Below are positions 12,217-24,910 of a stretch of 64,000 nt of DNA, in pieces. The stretch is from contig OV884059.1 of the NCBI GenBank assembly GCA_930367215.1, positions 66,435,393-66,499,392 of the forward strand. Reading direction: 5' to 3'. This DNA is from Pollenia angustigena. Lineage: Eukaryota > Arthropoda > Insecta > Diptera > Polleniidae. How positions within the stretch are numbered: the first letter of the stretch is position 1; each line of letters starts with the position of its first letter. A program made the translations under genes and the position numbers. The notes under the pieces were generated by a model that was not told the origin of the DNA, made no database searches, and worked only from the letters and a program-made list of their open reading frames with translations.

Positions 12217-13080
12217 TTATGGCTGGGTAATTCCATGCCAAAACGACCAAGAGTGGGACACGACCCCTTCCGATTTTAATAAAATTTGGTGAGAAGGTTC
12301 CTTTTATCTTATTAGGAATATATATGAACGAAAAAAATTTTTCAAAATTTGTTTTTCGAAAGTTATGTCATATTCAAAATGTCATAATTTCGCATAATTA
12401 GCCGAATGTGTTGAGCTTCTTTCTTCAATATCTCGAAAACTACTTGACATACGAAGATGATTTTGATGTCATTTTAAAGAGAATACTTGGGGCTACAAAC
12501 CATAAATTGAAAACAAAAAATGTAGAAAAATGTAGTATCTGCAAAATCTTAAATTTTAAAAACGGACTAAGTCAAAAAACTATTTTTTTATTTGGCTGAT
12601 TTTTTTGTATAATACCCCAAACTGTTCTTTAAAAATCCTGAAACTTTGAAGGAGGTGTTTTTTTTTTTTTTCTTTTTTAAGATATGATTTTTTTCCTTTC
12701 GCAACCCTTAAAAAAATGATATTAAAATAGAATTTTAATATTGTAATTTTGAGCAATAAGTACACTGTGCTAGTTGCAAACAATAGACCAGCCGCGCACC
12801 TGGCATTTTACCCTAATTTGGGACGCTGAATCCAGTGGTGCTAATTGTTTTTTTAGGATAGCTCGTGTTTTCAAGATATACCGTTATTTCGAAAATGTAA
12901 GAGGCTGCACAGCATATATTCGCGTAACTCAAAAACGGTTTAGTTTATTGAAATAACTAAAACAAACGTTCATATATGTTCCTTATAAGATAACGGGAAC
13001 CTTCTCACCAAATTTCATTAAAATCGGAAGGGGTCGTGTCCCAATCTTGGTCGTTTTGACATGGAATTACCCGGCTATAA
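12217..13080. mobile_element. MITE with ~100-bp inverted ends
   Basis: The left end contains GGGTAATTCCATG, CAAAACGACCAAGA, GGACACGACCCCTTCCGATT and GGTGAGAAGGTTCC in order; the right end has the same blocks inverted (12970-13072). Homology extends to 'ttatggct' and 'agccataa'-like edges, so the TSD is uncertain; GGCT at 12221-12224 and 13073-13076 is one candidate. The interior shows no recognisable protein. Confidence 0.8.
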
Positions 13081-13459
13081 GATATCATGATATGGTTGTG
13101 AGTAATATAATATGTTTTGAAGGTTATCATAATTTAGTTGTTAGAAAAGTTATTATTTTTCGGTCAACAATACTCAAATTAATAATTGCGATAAACATTG
13201 ATATGTTTACAGTAACTATAATATTGTTGATATTAAATCAAAATAAGAAATATTTGTGTACGACAACAATTTATTGTTACATTTAATATAGTGTTGTTGC
13301 CGTAACTATGCCCATATTTTTTCTCTGCGTGTAGATTTTTGTAAATCTGGAGAATGAGAGCGATAGCAAAATAATAATTTCTAAATAAGATACAAACATC
13401 TTGGTTCTCAATACACAACATCCAACAAATTTCTTGTAAAAATGTGAGATGCAACCTCG

Positions 13460-15440
13460 CAAAAGCTAGGGATCACCAATTAAAAAATTAAGGTGTCAGC
13501 TGAAAAAAATGTACTACAGCGAATACAGTAAATCACAATAGTACATTTTTATCGAATGTGGGCCATAATTCAAAATGAAAATTCGTTCGATCTCTAATTG
13601 GACTGCTGTTGAAAATTGAATTTAGCTTATAAGGCAACTTTGCTTATAATATGCAACTTTGCATTCTTTTTTAACAATTCGTTTTCTTTTTCGGTCCCGA
13701 ACTTTCTTCACTGGATCAAAGGACTATTTGTTAAGAAAGTTAAGTATTTCCACGTATGGGAATTACTTATACATACCATTTTAATCACATCTAATTGTAT
13801 GAGACAAGAACTATTTATTACTTTCTATGTTGTTAATCCAAAGTTAAAATTGTTCTCATGTGGGGCTAACCGCACGACCTCAATGTTTTCCAAAATTGAC
13901 ACAATTGGCATTTCGATTTTAGATAGAATTGTTTATCCCTTCTTTAAGCAGGGAGTAGCGAATATAAAATGAAAATTTTTAAAGATCTTTCTAACGAAAT
14001 TTATGACTACTAGAAGACATATTTCTGAAGGAAGGGTATCATAAGAAACGAATCTTTTAGGTAGGAGTATGGTAGACTACAAAAAGGCCTGTCGCTTGCA
14101 ATCCTTTCAGTAATTACCGCTAGCTAATTATTGTTATAAATGTGTACTAAATCTGTAATTAAACACACAGTTGTACAAAATATTAACAGGCATTTTTTGG
14201 AAATACTGTAGTACAACTTAATTGGCTGACGAAGTCCTGACAGATCGTGTTTACGAACGTGTCCATAATTAATATGTAATAAATACATATATTGTAGGTT
14301 TAGAAATATGTCTTGTTTAAAAATGTGTTAGAATTTTCATGGCATGTATGTACTTCCTAGAAAAAACGGAACTCTCGCAGCAGTCACACATGCTTAACAA
14401 TGATTTATAAACACGCAAAATATGAAACATTTTTTGGGCACAAAACAAAACAAAAAATTGCTATTAGCAGCAACAGTGTTCAACATTATTTTGATAGAGA
14501 TTTAAAAGTTGAACTTTACTGAGAGCAAGAATTTCATCTATCCGGTGGAATAATTAAAAATTGTGTTTATCAATTTTTTTCCTAAAGATATATTCCAACA
14601 ATTGGGGGTGAATTTTGTTAAAATTATAACATATTACTTAAAACAAACACTAGTTATCTCAATCCTACAAAGTTCAACACAATTTAACAATGACATCTCG
14701 TTAACTTTTTGAATTTATTAAAGGAAACTACAAAAGTTTTTTATGGATACTATTATATGGAATTATACGCTCAATTAATTTCTTATTGCATTTTTTAATC
14801 CTTAAGCTATTATTTTTCACCCTAGCATTGCAAATATACTTCTTATGAAAGTAAAAGAAATCCTGACTAATTTCGGTTTCATTTATTAAAAATAAATCAA
14901 TAAAACTAATCACAAATATTAAGAATATCTAAGCTCAAACTCCCGCAAACGCCCAATATTATGCATTTCTAATACATGTAAGAATTATATTTGAACAATT
15001 CAAAACAATTTTCATTCATTCACTCGTTAATACAAAAGTGTCAATACACTTTACGAAGGGCTGAATAAAAACATCCCAAATAACAGCCTTCAATTTACAC
15101 CCACTTTAATCGCATGACACGACTCTCTACATCAAAATACTCACACACATTAACATACACACACTTACCCACTTGCACATGTTTAAACCCTGCAAGTGTT
15201 AATAATAGTTGTGGATAATAGAATTGTCAAGCGCCACTTCTTCTACACTTCTGAAGAATTGAAAAAAGATTTGACACCTTTTGGAAAAACTACATACATT
15301 CCAATCGTATTTTTGTACCCCCACCACAACATGGATATGGGATAAAGTGATGAGTGTAACACATGCAAATACTGGTTCTAAACTCATATAGACCTGGTTT
15401 TAAAATCACTTTCTGAGTCGATCTAATCTTGTTCCGGCGT
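13460..15440. other. AT-rich non-coding stretch
   Basis: I see no supported gene. A 118-codon open frame (13616-13972) has no recognisable domain, poor codon character and no neighbours, so it is treated as chance. 'cactttctgagtcgatctaat' at 15408-15428 resembles the dipteran repeat at 52215, and 'acccccaccacaacatggat' at 15317 is unexplained. Confidence 0.5.
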
Positions 15441-15446
15441 CTAAAG

Positions 15447-16360
15447 CAGCCCATACCCGATTCAATTCAATTGCCAACTGAGTCGGTTGTTGTCCAAATC
15501 AAAGCGTGTATGGCTTTGTCAATTGATTAGTGTGATGGTTGTCGAGTTGGTTGAAGCAAAATCAAAAGATTTTGATTTTTTCAAGTTGACTACTAAGAGC
15601 TAGTTTTTGACATAAAGATCAGCGATTAAATTAGAACTAATCTTTGAAATTCGTTTTTGGGTAGTCGATTATTTCATTTTGTTTCCAAGTTTAAACGCCC
15701 AACGTTGGCGGTTTAAACTTGCGACAGAACTTTCAAAAGTACGAACAGCTTTTAAAAGGAAATTTTTTTTTGTTAAGTTTTATTTAATATTCCACCTCGT
15801 AAGATAAAATATTGCTTGATTATTTTGCTTCTTTTTCGATTTTATTTATTTATTAATATATAATATTGTATAACACAATACAAAATTCTCGCATTTTCTT
15901 CTTCTTTTTCACGTTAAGAACAGTTATTTGATGACAATTTTTGGCATTTGTTTTAAACTGCCATACTTATACATAAAAGTATTGTCAATTCATATGGCAA
16001 TGCTAAAAGCTTTAATCTTTCACTTAAAACGCCAAATAGGATTAAGGATAGATTATTTTTATTAAAAGATTAACAAATCTTACTATTGATCCTAGTTTAA
16101 ACTCTAAGTAAAAAACCCGCTCTAAGTCTTTTAATTGGATTGTACTGTGTGTGCTCGAGTCTCTTGATCAGCTGTCAAAATTAATGTTTGTAGTTTTTAT
16201 TTGCAAAAAAAAAGTTAAGTATTTTAAAAATTGTCTTTTATTTCATTAAATTTTAAAATTAATTTAAAATCTTTCAATTCAGTTGATGAAGTTTGCAGCC
16301 AAGCATCAATTCAGTTGAAAGGCTCAGTTGACAATTGCATTGAATCGTGTATGGGGTGCA
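15447..16360. mobile_element. Probable MITE-like element with ~38-bp diverged inverted ends
   Basis: The left end 'gcagcccatacccgattcaa' continuing 'ttcaattgccaactgag' is matched inverted at 16323-16360, with four or five mismatches. The interior is AT-rich and non-coding. No duplication is evident at the edges, so exact ends are uncertain. Confidence 0.5.
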
Positions 16361-16748
16361 TAACTGGCTGACTGATTGGTTGTAAACCTTGTACGCAAAG
16401 TATAGTTGACAATTTTAAAGTTCATTTGATAAAATTTGTAGCATGCTAACCAAATAGTAATTAAATATACTATTTGGTTAAAAAATAAAATATTCCTTTG
16501 AGGTGCCATAACTCAGCCATTTCTTATCAATTTTCAGCATATCGTGACGTACTTTGATGAAAAGTTAAAATATTATTGAACATGTAACGTAAAAATAAAT
16601 AAAGGGCGTTTTACACTTTAATAAAAGTCTTAAGTATTTTGACAAAAATGCTTCTCTTATTGAACTATTGTTTGAAAAATTTCAAAAAACAATAACAACT
16701 TATCATGTCAGTATTATACTTTCCTTAAAATACTTAAGAATTGTATTA

Positions 16749-18400
16749 GGCGGCATGAAATAACCCCCAAAAAAATAATGAAATAACCCCCCAAAAGTTT
16801 GTACAGATAACAACAAACACGATTTTTGGGTGGTTATTTCATTTTGTTTGGGGTGTTATTGCATGTTTTTAATTGGGGTATTATTTCATATGAAATTATC
16901 CACCAAAAAATCATTTATGAAATAAAGCCCCAATATATTTTTTTGGGGATTATTTAATTTTCGAATTTATAATGAAAACGTTTTTGGGCGCAAGGATTTA
17001 TTCACTTTGGTATACAGAACACCGGCTTCGATAAATAAAGCTGCCATGCATAGCCGGCCTTCGGCCGAGCGCAATGGATTTCTTCTATATTGTATACCAA
17101 ACACCGGCTTCGCTAACTTAAGCTTCTCTGTGTAGCCGGGTCGAGTCGGTATTTTTATACTATAGAGGAGAAAATCCTGGCGCTATGCTTTTCTTTTTCC
17201 ATAGAGGAAAAAGTCATTGCGCCCGGCCGAAGGCCGGCTATGCAGAAAAGCCTTAGTTGGGCGGCATGAAATAACCCCCCAAAAAATAATGAAATAGCCC
17301 CCCAATGCGTGGGGCCTTATTTCATATGCAATAAAGCCCCATTTTTGAAAATGAAATTAGCCCCCAACGTAATGAAATAACGCCCCAAACATAAATGAAA
17401 TAATTCCCTAATTTTTGGGGGCTTATTTCATACGAAATAAAACCACAATTTCTGAAATGAAATAAAGGCCCAATATATTTAATACATTTAATTATACAGT
17501 TTTGCTTTAAAGGATCACGCGATTTATATAATGGTATGATATACCAAACACAAGCTTCGCCAACTAAGGCTTTTCTGCATAGCCGGCCTTTGGCCGGGCG
17601 CAATGACTTTTTCCTCTATGGTATAACAAGCACCGGCTTCGCTAGCTAAAGCTTCTTTGCATAGCGCCAGGATTTTCTCTTCAATAGTATAAAAATACCG
17701 ACTCGACCCGGCTACTCAGAGAAGCTTTAGTTAGCGAAGCCGGTGTTTGGTATACCATATAGAAAAAAACCATTGCGCCCGGCCGAAGGCCGGCTATGCA
17801 TGCCAGCTTTATTTATCGAAGCCGGTGTTCTGTATACCAAAGTGGATAAATACTTGCGCCCAAAAACATTTTCATTATAAATTTTAAAATGAAATAATCC
17901 CCCAAAAAATATATTGGGGCTTTATTTCATAATGATTTTTTGAGGGATAATTTCATATGAAATAATACCCCAATTAAAAAAATGAAATATCACCCCAAAC
18001 AAAATGATACAACCCCCCAAAAATCGTTTTTGTTGTTCTCTGTACAAGCTTTTGGGGGGTTATTTCATTATTTTTTTGGGGAGTTATATTTTTGGGGGTT
18101 ATTTCATGCCGCCCCTTAGTTGGCGTAGCTTGTGTTTGGTATATCATACCATGATATCTAACGGGTGATTCTTTAAAGCAAAACAGTATAATTAAATGTA
18201 TTATATATATTGGGCTCTTATTTCATTTCAGAAATTAGGGTTTTATTTCATATGAAATAAGCCACCAAAAACTAGGAAATTATTTCGTTTATGTTTGGGG
18301 CGTTATTTCATTTCGTTGGGGGCTAATTTCATTTTCAAAATTGGGGCTTTATTGCATATGAAATAAGGCCCCACGCTTTGGGGGGTTATTTCATGCCGCC
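16749..18400. mobile_element. Inverted-repeat element with A-B-A'-B' layout and 9-bp TSD
   Basis: The outer ends are GGCGGCATGAAATAACCCCC and its inverse, flanked by ATTGTATTA at 16740-16748 and 18401-18409. The same end sequence also occurs inside, at 17260 (forward) and ending at 18113 (inverse). Block A (16749-17259) is inverted at about 17550-18113, and block B (17260-17550) is inverted at about 18114-18400. CCCCA/TTATTTCAT motifs repeat dozens of times. GC-richer cores carry 'ggccgaaggccggctatgca' and 'aacaccggcttcgctaac'. No coding capacity is seen. The 9-bp TSD is like MULE elements, but without a transposase the class is open. Confidence 0.88.
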
Positions 18401-18409
18401 ATTGTATTA

Positions 18410-19218
18410 TAGTGTGAAACTGTCTGAATTAACATTTTGTTAAGATTAACTTTATTTTCAATGTAAATTTAAAGTACAGCATGATTTTCTAGAAGACACT
18501 TTTACGACACTTCTGATATTTTCGGAAGTATCTTTTTAGAATAGTCCAGAAAAGTTTTATTTGTCTTCCATTCAGTTTTGAAATAGTATGTCTAAGGAAG
18601 AAATTGTGTTTGTTTGTATCTTGTTGGCTCATAATCCGCTGGACCGATTTGTATAAAGTTTGGACAGTATATTACCGATGGTCTGGAAAGAAATTGTTCT
18701 TTTAAAAAATGTATGAGCTAGATCATTCAACCTTTTTATATAAAGAGCTCTTACAACTAAAATGTTTGAAGTCTTGCTGTGTGTTATGGTATCAAAGTGC
18801 AGCATTGAGCTAAATTATGCGATAGATCTTTAATATATAGATGTTTTTTGCCCGGTGGAAATTTAATCATATAACACGGGAAGGGATCAGAAGAGAATTT
18901 AACCTTATCGATTATCTAGAAAAGTGTTTCAGTTAGACCTATGAAGCATTACGAGTAGCAGATAATGATCATCTACACTTCAAAGTATATGCCTTACATG
19001 GTTAAGTTGATAGTCTGTTAATAATCGTTTATAAATACGGGGGTAAGCCTTAAAAAAAATAATTTTTAAGTAGATGAAAAAAGTGTTGATTTTAGATGCA
19101 CAAATACCACACACAATTTGTTATGGTCAAAAAAGCGGAGCGGGTAGTTCTTGATCCAACATTAAAAATTGGCTATTTTTGTGTTGAAAATAGTAACCAA
19201 AATAAAAAAAAAAACTGC
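18410..19218. other. Non-coding stretch with a repeat fragment
   Basis: 'tgtttgtttgtatcttgttg' at 18609 followed by 'ctggaccgatttgtataaag' at 18639 resembles the repeat at 22265-23550. I see nothing else. Confidence 0.45.
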
Positions 19219-19226
19219 ACACAAGT

Positions 19227-20493
19227 TAGGGTATTCATTTAACCGGGCTTTTGCTTCAATCGGTTAATCGCTCGATTAATTAACCGCGGATTTTTTTAAT
19301 CGGTTAATAATCGGTTAATTTTTTTATTGATCGGTTAACCGATTAATAAAGTATTTTTTGTAATTTTAATGAATAAAAATTAAAAACTATTTATTATCTG
19401 CAGTTTAGTAGTAAAAAAAAACAATAACATAACAATACGTGACCTAAACCAAGCAAAAAAAAGTAATGCATGGCTCTGTGATACATATTTTTTAATGAAT
19501 ACATATTCGGCCACGTTCTGTAAATCGAAATCACGTGAAATTGAAATCGATGGAGATTTTAAGTTTAATTCTTTTCCTGACTTCAAAAGTAGTTTTGGTA
19601 AAGATATGTGGTCCTCAAAGTATGAGGTAATGAAAAATAAATATTTTTATCAATTTTAAACACAGGATAGAATTAAAAACTTGTTCGATTTCAAATTCAC
19701 GTGATTTCGTTTCCCAGAACAAGGCCGATTAATTATTTAATAAAAAATAAACCGTGAGATCATTATATTTGTAATTTAAATAGTTTAAGAAGATTTTATA
19801 AAATAATCTTTTAGATAAATAATTTGGTTAAAATGTATTGGATTTAAGCGACTCCTTTCTTTAGTTTTGAAAATTTTGACTTGGAAAAATTTCTTTCTCT
19901 TATCCTAGATGTTGGAGAAATCGAAAGCAGCCCATAATACAGAATATCTAAATTCACTGTCTTTTTTTTTTTTTTTTTTTATTTATTTTGGATGTTTTAT
20001 TTTTTAAAATTCTTAAAACTTCTTATTGTGTCTTCTGTTGTCAGGTCATCATCTATCTAACTTATCCTGGCAAAGCTCTGCACCGAACATTCTGCAAAAA
20101 AGTTCATTTCCGAATTCCTTAGTTTTTCTTTTCTGTTTTTGTGCTGTATTTTAAAAATGTATTTATAGAAGGAAATATATTGTATAAAAAAAATAAACAC
20201 AATTTTTGGTGAATTTTGGTACGGATAACGTTGTAAAATTGTTCATGGTTGCACTGTAGAATGTATTTAAAAAAACGAGTTGATTTGCAACCGACGTTTT
20301 GGAACTCACCCATTATTTAAAACACAAAAAAATATGGTTTAATACTACAAAAAATTAAAATTTTTGTAACAACGGTTAATCGGTTAATCGACTGAAATTA
20401 ACCGGTTTAATCGTTAATCGAAAAAGGTCAATTTTAAATTAACCGATCAGTTAATCGGGTAGTAATTAATCGGTTAACCGAATGAATACCCCA
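19227..20493. mobile_element. Non-autonomous hAT element, 8-bp TSD ACACAAGT
   Basis: The ends are TAGGGTATTCATT (19227) and the inverse of TGGGGTATTCATT (20493). The flanks ACACAAGT at 19219-19226 and 20494-20501 are identical, which with the T(A/G)GGG terminus indicates hAT. The motif CGGTTAAT/ATTAACCG is iterated many times in the first 110 and last 120 bp. The interior (19380-20360) shows no transposase; the small minus-strand frames at 19380-19586 and 20119-20313 are not recognisable. A local inverted pair around 'cacgtgaaattgaaatc' (19533) and 'gatttcaaattcacgtgat' (19687) is noted. Confidence 0.88.
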
Positions 20494-20501
20494 ACACAAG
20501 T

Positions 20502-22260
20502 ACACAATGAAAAAAAAAGTAACCAATTTTAAAACGGCAACGCTGATGGTGATTGTTTGATTGTATCTTCGGCGATCATTTTAATAACTGGCGAATCCCG
20601 AATTTTCGCGACAGCAAATGCTTGCAGGGAAATTGATAATATTGCTTTCTTTTTAATTTTGATATTGAATATGGCATTATTGAGAAAGAGAGTAAAATAC
20701 ACATGTACAGCAATAATGTATGTATGTGTGGCTGTGTGTGAGTTTTCATCAACTCATCACTGACAGACACCTTACATTGGCATTAAGGGAAAAAATCAGA
20801 CAATAGCAACAACAAAAGGCAAATATGTATGTATGTATATGAACATCCAAGAATCCACGCCATTTCAAAGATGTTTGTTTGGATGCTTAACATTTATTGC
20901 GCCTTTTTTTAGTTTGTTTTTCTCTACTTTTTAATATTAAATGTGTACCTACATATTTCTTTTTTTCCAGAAAAAATCACTATAAAAGATAGAATATACA
21001 TACATATTGGATGTTGTTGTTGTTTTGTTATCGTTAAATAAAAAAAAAATTAAGAAATAACCAAAATGCACGAAGTGTGTGCCGCCTTAAAAAAAAAACT
21101 TTTTTTACTCCACTGCATAATAATAGCTCTGCTATTGTTGTTGCTTTCTGTATTTGTTTAATTATTTCTTATGTTTTTGTCATTACAACAACAAAATTTG
21201 TTTTTACTTAATTTTAGTTTTAGCGGCAAATGAACGTTTTCCATTAAATAAAAATAAAGCATTCTGAAGGTTTTGCTTTATTTTATTCTTCACTTCTTAT
21301 TTCGTTCACTTCTACTTCGTTTGCCTTCTTTAGTGTTCACACTCTTTGTCGTCTTCTATGGTTTCATTTTTTCGTTTATTTACTTTTTAACCAGCAAAAA
21401 ATAAAATAATAATCATCACTTCCACAACCACCAGTGCCACCACCACCACTTCCATTACTGTTACTACTGGAGTATGTATGTATATGTGTCTATGGACGAT
21501 TTGTATATACATACGTGGTGTCGTCTTTCCCTACTGGGAGTTCATTACAACAACAAACTGGACAAATAATGTGAAGTTTGTTCTTTTTGTCTGCATTTAG
21601 AAAGAACAATAAAAATTAATTTAAGTAGAATTTCCAGATTTTAAGTGTGATAATTTGTAGTCAGATCGCATATACTCCACGAAATTCGAACTGTAAATAT
21701 TTTACGAATTGCTGATGAAGTAAATAATTTTTTAAGTGGCAGCGCTTGCTAATATCTTAAAAAATAAATTATTTTCTAGCAAATAAAATTAATTTGTTAA
21801 AAATGGTTCTAATCATAAGCTCAGATATAACCTTTTCACATTTTTACCCAGAAAAGGAATTATGATCCCACTTACTAGTACCGCAAAAATCGTTCTTGCC
21901 GTAACTGTTTTAAAATATAACCATTATGAAAGTATAGTCGGTCAAGCCCGATCATTTGATGCCGTACACCGCAGTATATACATATAGAAATTTTTTTAGA
22001 GTGTAATTTAGGACTCATGGCCAATCAACGACCAGGCAAAATAATTAACGGAAACGTACGATATGGGACAATGATCATAAGTAAACTTAGTTGTCAGTTG
22101 AAAAAAACGACGGTTAAAATACAAAGTATTCTTTGTAATTCGGCCTTTATTTAAATGACTTTAGGTCACCTATACAATCTCTCACCATGTAGAATATTTG
22201 TCTTCAGTGAATACTTGGGCTGCAAAAAATATCCTTTTGGTCGCTGTTCTATAATACATA
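20502..22260. other. Non-coding stretch rich in simple repeats
   Basis: Microsatellites are present: 'gtatgtatgtatatg' (20826), 'gttgttgttgttttg' (21014), and 'ccaccaccaccact' near 21438. 'gtcggtcaagcccgatcat' at 21938 is a remnant of the dipteran repeat family. No supported gene. Confidence 0.55.
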
Positions 22261-22264
22261 CACA

Positions 22265-23550
22265 TATCTATCTATACATATAAAAATTAAAAATGTTTGT
22301 CTGTTTGTTTGTTGGCTTATAGACTCTTAAGCTACTGAACCGATTTTCCTGAAATGTTTACAGTAACATCTATTGAGCCCCAAAAATAAAACAGGCTACT
22401 TATTTTTTCAACAGAGGCAGTGGAAGTGGTACCCTCTATGCCAATATTAAGTATCGCATATCTAAAGAGCCGCTGCTCCCATTTAATTGAATTTTTGCAA
22501 AAGCATCCCCTGAGCCCCAAAATTGAAATAAAATAGCAGGTGGGGAGTTGGAACCCCCATAGGACGCCAATATAAAAAAACTTGGTAGAAGTCACTCTTA
22601 TGGTAAACTTTGAAAATAAAAACAAAAATGGTAGGCGCAGGGGGGGCAATACCCACCATAGGATGCATATCGTCACCTTAAACTTAAAAGGACCTATCTA
22701 ACTTTTTGAAAATTTTACACGTGAAGCAAACATCATTTAAAATGATAAATCGCTTTAAACTGTGTATAATTTATTTTTCTTAGTAAAATTTGCCAGTTGT
22801 TCTGATAAAAGACAATGTTGCGTATTATGCAAACTGTTAGTTAGGACTATTAGCGTTTACCATATGATCTATTGGAGATAGTGCCTTTTGTTTTTTGCCA
22901 ATAAACTCGCTAGTGTTGGTCGAAAGATTCCAACATTTTGTGGACATTTGTGTTTAATCAGATTTAATGAAAAAGTTGATTTTAAATTTTTTGTTAGTAA
23001 GGGTCTTTTGAGTTTTAGGTGACGATATATTAAATATTGCGTAACTGAAGTACTTTTATAGCAAGAGTCTTCAAACGCGGTTACGGCCGCTATTATGGTT
23101 AACAATAAATTTCTAAATAAAAATGGGCGGGGTAGACGGAGGAGGAGCTGTACCTCGTATAGAACAAAATTATTAGTTACCGCATATATGAAGACAGAAG
23201 CCTTCAGGCTTTGTAGGATCGTATCTTATGGTAAACTACATATTTTAAAATAAAAATAAAGGGGTTGGGTGCAGGGGGAGCAATCAATTTTTACAGAAGC
23301 ATCCTGTGCGCCAAAAATATAAAATAGACTACTTATTTTGTCGATAGGGGTAGGGGAGCAGTACCCCCATAGGACGCAAATGTTGAATTAAATTTATGAC
23401 TAAGTCAAGTGACCGATTAATCATCGCGCAGCCTAAAAGAAGTTAGAGACATGAAATTTGGAGAGTTAATACACAACCAATACAGAACATCGGCCAACAA
23501 GTGGAATGGATTGGAGAAGCGGCTCTTCCACTACAAAGATAGTGAAAACG
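22265..23550. repeat. Interspersed repeat with 'tgtttgtctgtttgtttgtt' start
   Basis: It starts 'ctatacatataaaaat', then a TGTTTG run and 'ctgaaccgatttt'. Two or three internal copies of a block follow, containing 'gagccccaaa' and a phrase 'agtacccccataggacgc' (22355-22680 and 23250-23380). The 22665-22900 part is homologous to 37540-38070. The larger minus-strand frames here (22332-22676, 22869-23105) are repeat-derived and show no known domain. Confidence 0.5.
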
Positions 23551-23554
23551 TTTA

Positions 23555-23790
23555 CAGGGGCCTAATTCTGGCAGTCGTGATCGAGTACTTTCTCGATTCG
23601 AAAGCAATTTTATTTCAGTCGATACTGAACGAATCGAAATTATTTTTTCAGTATAGTGAAACTCAAATTAATGCTTTACAACACTGAAAAAATAATTGCG
23701 ATTCGTTTAGTATTGACTGAAATAATTAGATATTAAATTGCTTTCGAATCGAGAAAGTACTCGATCACGACTGCCAGAATCAGGCCCCAG
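23555..23790. mobile_element. 236-bp MITE with ~55-bp inverted ends
   Basis: The left CAGGGGCCTAATTCTGGCAG, continuing through 'tcgattcgaaagcaattt', is matched by the inverse at the right end, where the final motif is 'ggccccag'. A half copy lies at 40179-40285. The C(A/T)GGGGCC start is hAT-like, but no 8-bp TSD is visible. Confidence 0.75.
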
Positions 23791-24579
23791 GAAAAAAATT
23801 AAGATTTTGTACAAATATTTAGCTTGGTTATCAATATAAAATATTTATCAAGAAGTGAGCTAGATTGGAGAAGAGAGCGTGGTACCTCCCATACAAAGAA
23901 ATGTCATAATAATGTTAAATACATTTGTACAGAACCAGTTTTTTCTAATATATTGTTATCGATGCAAACGGGAGAGTTTTTTCAATCAACGTGTAGCGTT
24001 AAATTTTAAGTTAGACAATGCAATATGTTATAATAGGACTACAAATGTCGGCGCAGTACAAAAAAAAACTAAAAGAGCGGTATTTAGAGGCGTGGCAAAA
24101 ATAAAAAAATTTTTCTGGAACTGTTTTCAACTAATCTTTAATCCTAAGGGATGGCTGGTTGATTTTTTTAACCACCCTACTGCACATACATTCATTTTGT
24201 CGCCTTAAAGGCTTTTTACACTGATCAACATATACCATAAATTTTCTAAGATTTTTGCATCTTCCCATTAGAAAAACATAAACATCAACATATATGCAAG
24301 ATTTTCTTATTTAATTTTATTCCATTTTACATCTTTTGATTACTTCAGAGTCATCACTAGAAAAACGGCAGTAAGTTCTCTTATTATTGTGGCATCACTG
24401 GCAAAAACTAGTTGGTTTTAAAAGCAGCGTTACCATTTGTCAAGTTTTCCATTTTTTTGCAAAGTTTTTTTTTAATATTCTATAGTGTCCCCGACTGAAG
24501 TAAATGTTTTTCTTAGACGCCCTTTATATTTTAACGGTATCAAAATGTCATAAAATTTTAAAAAATGGATTTAGCAGGT
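23791..24579. other. Non-coding stretch
   Basis: It contains repeat text related to 10570-10900 ('gtacctcccatacaaag' at 23881). The two overlapping open frames at 23824-24208 (61 and 109 codons) lie within it and carry no domain. I see nothing else. Confidence 0.5.
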
Positions 24580-24715
24580 TTAAGGGCTAACTATAATGGG
24601 CTTAAGCTTACTTAAGCAAATGTGCGACGACATAAAATCAAATGTGTACAACTACAATGTACTTAAGTAACTTTTCGTTAAGTTTCGTCAAGTGTCATTT
24701 GCCTAAGCAAAGTGC

Positions 24716-24910
24716 CAAGGCGAATTGACTAGAAGGTGGGGTCAAGTCAACATGTGGTGTTTTTTTCGGTGGTCGAGTTGTCAAAGTTTGTATACAAACT
24801 AGTTTTTTATGTAAACAAACCTGTTTTTTTACTAGCAATATTTTTGACAACCCGACCACAGAAGCATTGTAGTTGTAGAGTTGACCTCACCTTCTAGTCA
24901 ATTCGCCTTG
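24716..24910. mobile_element. 195-bp hAT-like MITE
   Basis: The ends CAAGGCGAATTGACTAGAAG and its inverse (24880-24910 region, ending CAATTCGCCTTG) are flanked by CAAAGTGC at 24708-24715 and 24911-24918, an 8-bp TSD typical of hAT. A second inner inverted pair, 'ggtggtcgagttgtcaaag' and 'tttgacaacccgaccac', is also present. It sits in the subterminal region of the Harbinger element. Confidence 0.85.

Larger units (their letters stand above)
10950..13331. mobile_element. TA-flanked element with CACGCAGAGAAAAAA ends, copy 1
   Basis: The left end is CACGCAAAGAAAAAACATGG and the right end the inverse of CACGCAGAGAAAAAATATGG. TA lies outside both (10948-10949, 13332-13333). Inside the ends are many short blocks of the 'catattatg'/'aatcatat' type. 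The same TIRs define 61378-63130. It is non-autonomous with no transposase, and about 1.25 kb of its length is two nested MITEs (11054-11453 and 12217-13080). Confidence 0.75.

Noticed and set aside
13616..13972. 118-codon plus-strand open frame
   Set aside because: No domain, no splice partners, AT-driven composition and no context; expected by chance at this length in 64 kb.
21420..21480. CCACCACCACC stretch as a possible proline/threonine-rich exon
   Set aside because: It is interrupted by stops in all frames within 100 bp and flanked by microsatellites.
22332..22676. 114-codon minus-strand open frame
   Set aside because: It lies in an interspersed repeat with diverged internal copies and shows no domain.
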